From: an uncultured Bacteroidales bacterium
Lineage (GTDB): Bacteria; Bacteroidota; Bacteroidia; Bacteroidales; Paludibacteraceae
NCBI GenBank assembly: GCA_946405045.1
Contig: CAMJFV010000054.1
Coordinates: forward strand, 1-9,844
Length of the DNA: 9,844 nucleotides
Reading direction: 5' to 3'
The position numbers and the translations under genes were made by a program. Under the pieces are notes generated by a model. That model did not search any database, had not been told where the DNA came from, and saw only the letters and a list, made by a program, of their open reading frames with translations. Below are positions 6,704 to 9,844 of this stretch, in pieces. Positions within the stretch are counted from its first letter, which is position 1; every line of letters starts with the position of its first letter.

Positions 6704-6991
6704 TCAATTTTTGTACATGACCCACGTTATCTCGTTTTTATTGTGGGTGCGGACCTTGATGGTGACCGTGCTATGTGCACCATCAAATGCCGTGTACCAT
6801 CCAAGCAGGATGGCATCCAGCTCCACATGGTCCGATATGGAGACCCGAACTTTACCGGTCTGATAAATCCATCCAGAACCGGTGAATGTGAGGATCTCCT
6901 CATTTCCCAGCCGATTAAACACGATTTTATCGGCTGGCAATGTGAAAGTGTACCCCAACATGCAAAGGGGTACATATTCAAATTTCTTCAT
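6704..6991 (-). CDS. Hypothetical protein, 95 residues
   Basis: Starting at ATG 6991 this encodes 95 residues beginning MKKFEYVPLCMLGYTF. The start is set by AAGGAGA about 7 bases upstream. The frame stays open upstream to 7060, but that stretch runs through a terminator hairpin and has no suitable RBS. No signal peptide, membrane segment or cysteine cluster is evident. Alternating hydrophobic residues (TFTLPADKIVF, EILTFTGSGWIYQTG, STVTIKVRT, ITWVMY) suggest an all-beta fold. I recognise no family. Only 46 bases separate it from the hairpin at 7038-7068 and no promoter is visible there. It is probably expressed by read-through of that terminator from the gene at 7079-7297. It converges on the amidase and shares its terminator. 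Confidence 0.65.
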   Translation of the reverse strand: MKKFEYVPLCMLGYTFTLPADKIVFNRLGNEEILTFTGSGWIYQTGKVRVSISDHVELDAILLGWYTAFDGAHSTVTIKVRTHNKNEITWVMYKN

Positions 6992-7037
6992 TTTATGTTC
7001 TCCTTCTCTTTCATTCTTTTTTTTTTGGTAAAGAAAA

Positions 7038-7068
7038 AACCGCGTGTGTGCACGAATCACATGCGGTT
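7038..7068 (-). terminator. Intrinsic terminator or attenuator between two small genes
   Basis: AACCGCGTGTG (7038-7048) pairs with CACATGCGGTT (7058-7068), 11 bp with one G-T wobble and a 9-base loop. On the minus strand it is followed at once by TTTTTTC. It lies 10 bases after the stop of the upstream gene (7079) and 46 bases before the start of the 95-residue gene, so it probably limits expression of the latter. Confidence 0.8.
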
Positions 7069-7078
7069 CTCTTTCTGA

Positions 7079-7297
7079 TTACACTCCGAGGTTTCCCTCA
7101 GGAATGATCGCGTCTGCGACCAATCCGTTTCCGCTGTTGCACGCCGCCGCCGTAACGACGGTGGCAACAATAGCAGTCACGCAGACGGCAGCAATTGCAG
7201 CCGGAACGAGGGCGCTAGCTGCATCCTCGAATCCATCATTATAACCGTCACGGCGACCGGCGATATAACCACCGGTTCCAAAGGTAATGCGTAACAT
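7079..7297 (-). CDS. Small protein with one membrane segment
   Basis: The chosen start is ATG 7297 (72 residues, MLRITFGTGGYIAGRR), because GGAGG at 7307-7303 precedes it by 5 bases. ATG 7309 and GTG 7321 lie in frame upstream but are poorly spaced from their Shine-Dalgarno-like sequences. Residues 1-27 are Gly-rich and charged (RRDGYNDGFED). Residues about 30-53 are a continuous Ala/Val/Ile stretch (ALVPAAIAAVCVTAIVATVV) that would span a membrane once. The C-terminus, about 18 residues, is polar. The stretch coding for this segment is richer in G+C than its neighbours. A holin or spanin-like role beside the amidase is conceivable but nothing in the sequence proves it, and it is transcribed in the opposite direction from the amidase. 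Its leader is highly structured and a terminator follows. Confidence 0.7.
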   Translation of the reverse strand: MLRITFGTGGYIAGRRDGYNDGFEDAASALVPAAIAAVCVTAIVATVVTAAACNSGNGLVADAIIPEGNLGV

Positions 7298-7528
7298 AGT
7301 ATCCTCCATTTTCTCCTGCACTTATCGGCTGCAGGAACCATCAATTTCAGTAGCGGATCTGCTACCGGAATAGAGTTAACAGGGGTGATGCTAATTCTCT
7401 ATTCACATTAATAATATATAGATAGAAAATAAGAAAACTCGGAAACATAATTATCCATTTTCGAGCATATATTATTTCCACGAAGATGGGAGGACTTCAT
7501 AACAAAAAATTTTCAAGGAGGCTGAAAG
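7298..7528. promoter_or_regulatory. Divergent control region with structured leader and TATATTAT motifs
   Basis: These 231 bases separate divergent genes. On the minus strand the leader of the membrane gene can form three stems: GAATAGAG/CTCTATTC (7368-7375 and 7397-7404), GTAGC/GCTAC (near 7350-7365), and CCTGCA/TGCAGG (7315-7320 and 7330-7335), the last touching an AGGAG. Upstream of it, TATATTAT reads leftward at 7418-7411. Facing the other way, TATATTAT reads rightward at 7468-7475, upstream of the polymerase gene. These sit where -10 elements are expected, but no clear -35 accompanies either. Confidence 0.5.
7515..7521 (+). promoter_or_regulatory. Ribosome binding site of the polymerase gene
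   Basis: AAGGAGG lies 7 bases before ATG 7529, a near-ideal site that fixes this start. Confidence 0.85.
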
Positions 7529-9346
7529 ATGGAACCCAATAAAATTGTCTCTCGACCACCAAAGCCATTGCGTTATTCAAAAGACGCAATGTTATTCGAT
7601 GTTCGATATTCCAGGAAACCAGAATCATTTGAAGTGGTTTATTGGAATCCGGTAACACGTCAGCTTGAGGTGGAATATGAGGAACCAATCGTTGATATAT
7701 GGTTCTTGAAGAAAGAGGAACGTACCAATGAACGACAGATCGCTGAAGTCGAGATGGACCGGTGTTATCAGTTCTGGTGTAAACCGTCACAGATACCAGC
7801 AGTCATTGCTCAAGAGATTGGTGGAGACTGGGCTGATTTCTATAATGCAAATAAAGATCAGATGGGACGAAATGATCTTGCAAAAAAGATGTGTGAATGC
7901 CCATGGGTATTTGTTGCTGACTTTGATCCGGTTGTACATTTCCGTCTTCGGTGGATTGAAGAATATGGCACGAATATTGACCTGACAAAAGTCAGTGAGG
8001 CTCAACTTGATATTGAGTGTGATGTCATTGACAAACCTGCAAATGCCAGTGATATCGAAGATTCATCTAATCCGATTAACGCAATCTCATTGATACTGGA
8101 TCATGTAAAGATCTGTGTATTATTCGTACTTGCACCACGCCCAAAACATAAACTTGATAAGAAGTTTTGGGATTATCGAGATATGCAGGTGAAAGAGTAT
8201 GAATGGTTGGTTACACATCAGGAAGAATTCAAAGAACGAATTCGAAATTATGATGAAGACAACATCAAGTATCTGAAAGACTTTGAGATCCGGTTGCATA
8301 TCTTTGATTTCGAAGATGAATATAAGATGATCAAAACGGTGTATGATTACATCAACAAATATCGTCCGATGTTCTGTGAATCATGGAATGCAAAGTTTGA
8401 CCATCCGAGACTGTGGCATCGTCTCGAGTATCTTGGATATGATGCAAAGTCGTGTATCATCCCGAAAGCATTCAAGACTGATCAAGTATATTATAAGGAA
8501 GATACATCTGGAGCATTCCAGCTAAAGAACTCGAAGGACTGGTTCTATACATCAACTTATACTGTATGGATTTGTCAGGAGCGTTTGTTTGCAGCAGTCC
8601 GCAAATCACAACAAGAAAGACGTTCGTATTCATTGTCATCAGTTGGTAAAGACATGTGTGGTATTGACAAATTATCCGATACGAAATCCGGAACCTTCCG
8701 CACGTTTGCATATACGGATTTCCTGAACTTCCTCCTATATAACGTTCGTGATACGGTTGTGCAATATGCGATTGCGTTGAAGACACGTGATGCGCAGACT
8801 CTGGTATCTCGTTCATTCAAGTTCTTGACACCGTATCCAAAGTGTTTCCAGGAAACCCATATCGTTCGAAACTCTCGTGAGTATTATTATCGAAAGGGAT
8901 CTAACATCGTACAGGCGTGCAAACTCTTGTATGATACAACGATGGATACGGCATTCAAAGGTGCGTATGTTGCACCGCCTGAAAAGAATGCTCCGACAGG
9001 ATTGGTTCTAAATGGCAAGCGACACAATAACATTATTTATGGATCACTGGATGCTGATGCTGCATCATATTATCCGTCAACTAAGATGGGTATGAACATG
9101 GATCCGATGACATTATTATATAAACTGCGAATCGACAACGCAGTATTCAAATCTCATGAAGCATCAAATCGATCGTTGAACCAAAATTATTTCTGGTACG
9201 ATTCAAAGAATCGTCCACATGATGAAGATATGGCTGGACCGTTGATCAATACATTTAAGAACGGAAATATCTGTTCGTTGATGCATGATTGGTTTGGTTT
9301 GCCTTCCGTCACAGAATATTTTGACTACATCGATTCAATGGGATGA
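7529..9346 (+). CDS. Family B DNA polymerase, N-terminal part (exonuclease plus motif A only)
   Basis: This 605-residue protein carries the signatures of a family B replicative polymerase, up to a point. The 3'-5' proofreading exonuclease is complete: Exo I is LDIEC (D161, E163), Exo II is SWNAKFD (N287, D291), and Exo III is YNVRD (Y404, D408). Polymerase motif A is LDADAASYYPS, matching DxxSxYPS, with D510, S513, Y515 and P516. About 90 residues later the protein ends at a clean TGA. Motif B (KxxxNSxYG) and motif C (YxDTDS) should follow but are absent, and downstream DNA is a different gene. Full-length members such as T4 gp43 are about 900 residues. It therefore looks like the first half of a split polymerase whose catalytic remainder is encoded elsewhere. 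It starts the replication operon and is followed closely by a topoisomerase gene. The exonuclease call is strong; the split is inferred from the missing motifs. Confidence 0.85.
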   Translation: MEPNKIVSRPPKPLRYSKDAMLFDVRYSRKPESFEVVYWNPVTRQLEVEYEEPIVDIWFLKKEERTNERQIAEVEMDRCYQFWCKPSQIPAVIAQEIGGDWADFYNANKDQMGRNDLAKKMCECPWVFVADFDPVVHFRLRWIEEYGTNIDLTKVSEAQLDIECDVIDKPANASDIEDSSNPINAISLILDHVKICVLFVLAPRPKHKLDKKFWDYRDMQVKEYEWLVTHQEEFKERIRNYDEDNIKYLKDFEIRLHIFDFEDEYKMIKTVYDYINKYRPMFCESWNAKFDHPRLWHRLEYLGYDAKSCIIPKAFKTDQVYYKEDTSGAFQLKNSKDWFYTSTYTVWICQERLFAAVRKSQQERRSYSLSSVGKDMCGIDKLSDTKSGTFRTFAYTDFLNFLLYNVRDTVVQYAIALKTRDAQTLVSRSFKFLTPYPKCFQETHIVRNSREYYYRKGSNIVQACKLLYDTTMDTAFKGAYVAPPEKNAPTGLVLNGKRHNNIIYGSLDADAASYYPSTKMGMNMDPMTLLYKLRIDNAVFKSHEASNRSLNQNYFWYDSKNRPHDEDMAGPLINTFKNGNICSLMHDWFGLPSVTEYFDYIDSMG

Positions 9347-9348
9347 AA

Positions 9349-9352
9349 GGAG
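9349..9352 (+). promoter_or_regulatory. Ribosome binding site deciding a TTG start
   Basis: GGAG within AAAGGAG (9346-9352) begins at the polymerase stop codon and lies 9 bases before TTG 9362. The next in-frame start, ATG 9377, would be 24 bases away, so TTG is preferred. Confidence 0.65.
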
Positions 9353-9361
9353 TAATATATC

Positions 9362-9844
9362 TTGAAGGACTATTTTATGGAAGAATATCTCGAGGAGTAC
9401 AGTGTCGAATCATTGGCTGATGTCTCAAAACATTACATGGAACTGTATGGAATCAATGTCATATTGGCTCGTGCAATTCCAATGTTGACTGATGGTGTGA
9501 AACCGATCCATCGTAGAATCATCTGGACGATGTATCGAACAAATCGTGATAAGCCGATTAAGGTTGCAACCATCGCTGGTGATACGATGAAGTTCTCGCC
9601 ACACTCGGATCTTGGAACAAGATTTGTCGTTGCGGGATTATCGCAACCATTCTCAAACAATGTTCCACTGTTAACAGCCACATCCGGTTATGGTACCATG
9701 ACAAACGGTGATGATGTTGCACAGGTCCGCTACTGGTCAGCAGCTGTATCCAAATTTGCGATGGATGTATTCTTCTCTGACTTCGATGGTAAGGTTAACA
9801 TGAAAGAGAATCATGATGGTACCGCATTGGAACCAATCACATTC
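9362..9844 (+). CDS. Type IIA DNA topoisomerase A subunit, GyrA/ParC-like (partial, N-terminus)
   Basis: The frame is open from TTG 9362 to the window end (161 codons). Together with an ATPase subunit such proteins form gyrase or topoisomerase IV, which pass one duplex through a break in another; large phages such as T4 encode their own. The N-terminus follows family order: INVILARAIPMLTDGVKPIHRRI matches the winged-helix region of GyrA. SPHSD stands where HPHGD is usual. VRYW gives the catalytic tyrosine as Y124, close to Y122 of E. coli GyrA, with the preceding Arg kept. Departures are the first His of HPHGD (Ser), its Gly (Ser), and SGYG in place of GNxG. These suggest a divergent phage enzyme rather than a host gyrase. 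It follows the polymerase by 15 bases and probably shares its transcript. Confidence 0.88.
   Translation, partial: MKDYFMEEYLEEYSVESLADVSKHYMELYGINVILARAIPMLTDGVKPIHRRIIWTMYRTNRDKPIKVATIAGDTMKFSPHSDLGTRFVVAGLSQPFSNNVPLLTATSGYGTMTNGDDVAQVRYWSAAVSKFAMDVFFSDFDGKVNMKENHDGTALEPITF

Noticed and set aside
6704..7060. Longer 118-residue version of the 95-residue gene
   Set aside because: The extra codons run through a terminator hairpin and poly-T tract, and the internal ATG at 6991 has a strong RBS.
6743..7078. Plus-strand 111-residue ORF in the small minus-strand gene region
   Set aside because: It is antisense to a gene with good signals, has no RBS, and ends in low-complexity Phe/Lys sequence from the T-run and terminator.
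7486..7542. 18-residue leader peptide ORF overlapping the polymerase start
   Set aside because: It has an ATG but no Shine-Dalgarno, and the polymerase has its own ideal RBS, so translation of this ORF is not supported.

Overview
This window looks like part of a large double-stranded DNA tailed phage (or a prophage-like element) of a Firmicutes-type, Gram-positive host. The reasons are: tightly packed genes with strong AGGAGG-type ribosome binding sites, moderate A+T richness, virion-type and cell-wall-lysis genes next to replication genes, and a phage-style N-acetylmuramoyl-L-alanine amidase. No tRNA, rRNA, CRISPR or insertion sequence was seen. Organism and host are inferences from gene content only.

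Layout. (1) 1-2925, minus strand: the first 975 codons of a very large protein that runs off the left edge. It appears to carry an embedded permuted NlpC/P60-like (papain-fold) domain and has Q-rich low-complexity tracts; probably a virion structural or virion-associated protein. (2) 2926-3238: a 313-base divergent intergenic region full of inverted repeats, including a multi-stem element just upstream of the minus-strand gene. (3) 3239-6668, plus strand: a compact operon of a zinc-finger PD-(D/E)XK nuclease-like protein, a possible gp25-like baseplate protein, a 42-residue acidic protein, and an amidase interrupted in frame by a 292-residue intein. It ends at a strong bidirectional terminator. 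(4) 6704-7297, minus strand: two small genes, one encoding a single-membrane-segment protein with a structured leader and its own terminator, the other an unrecognised 95-residue protein. (5) 7298-7528: a divergent control region with TATATTAT motifs facing both ways. (6) 7529-9844, plus strand: replication genes. A family B DNA polymerase-like protein has the exonuclease domain and motif A but stops before motifs B and C. The start of a type IIA topoisomerase A subunit (GyrA/ParC-like) follows and runs off the right edge.

The most striking features are the intein, placed exactly in front of the zinc-ligand cysteine of the amidase so that the lytic enzyme cannot be complete before splicing, and the polymerase that appears to be only the N-terminal half of a split enzyme. 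The intein also carries what looks like a decayed LAGLIDADG endonuclease domain. All functional calls come from reading motifs by eye; no database search was run.
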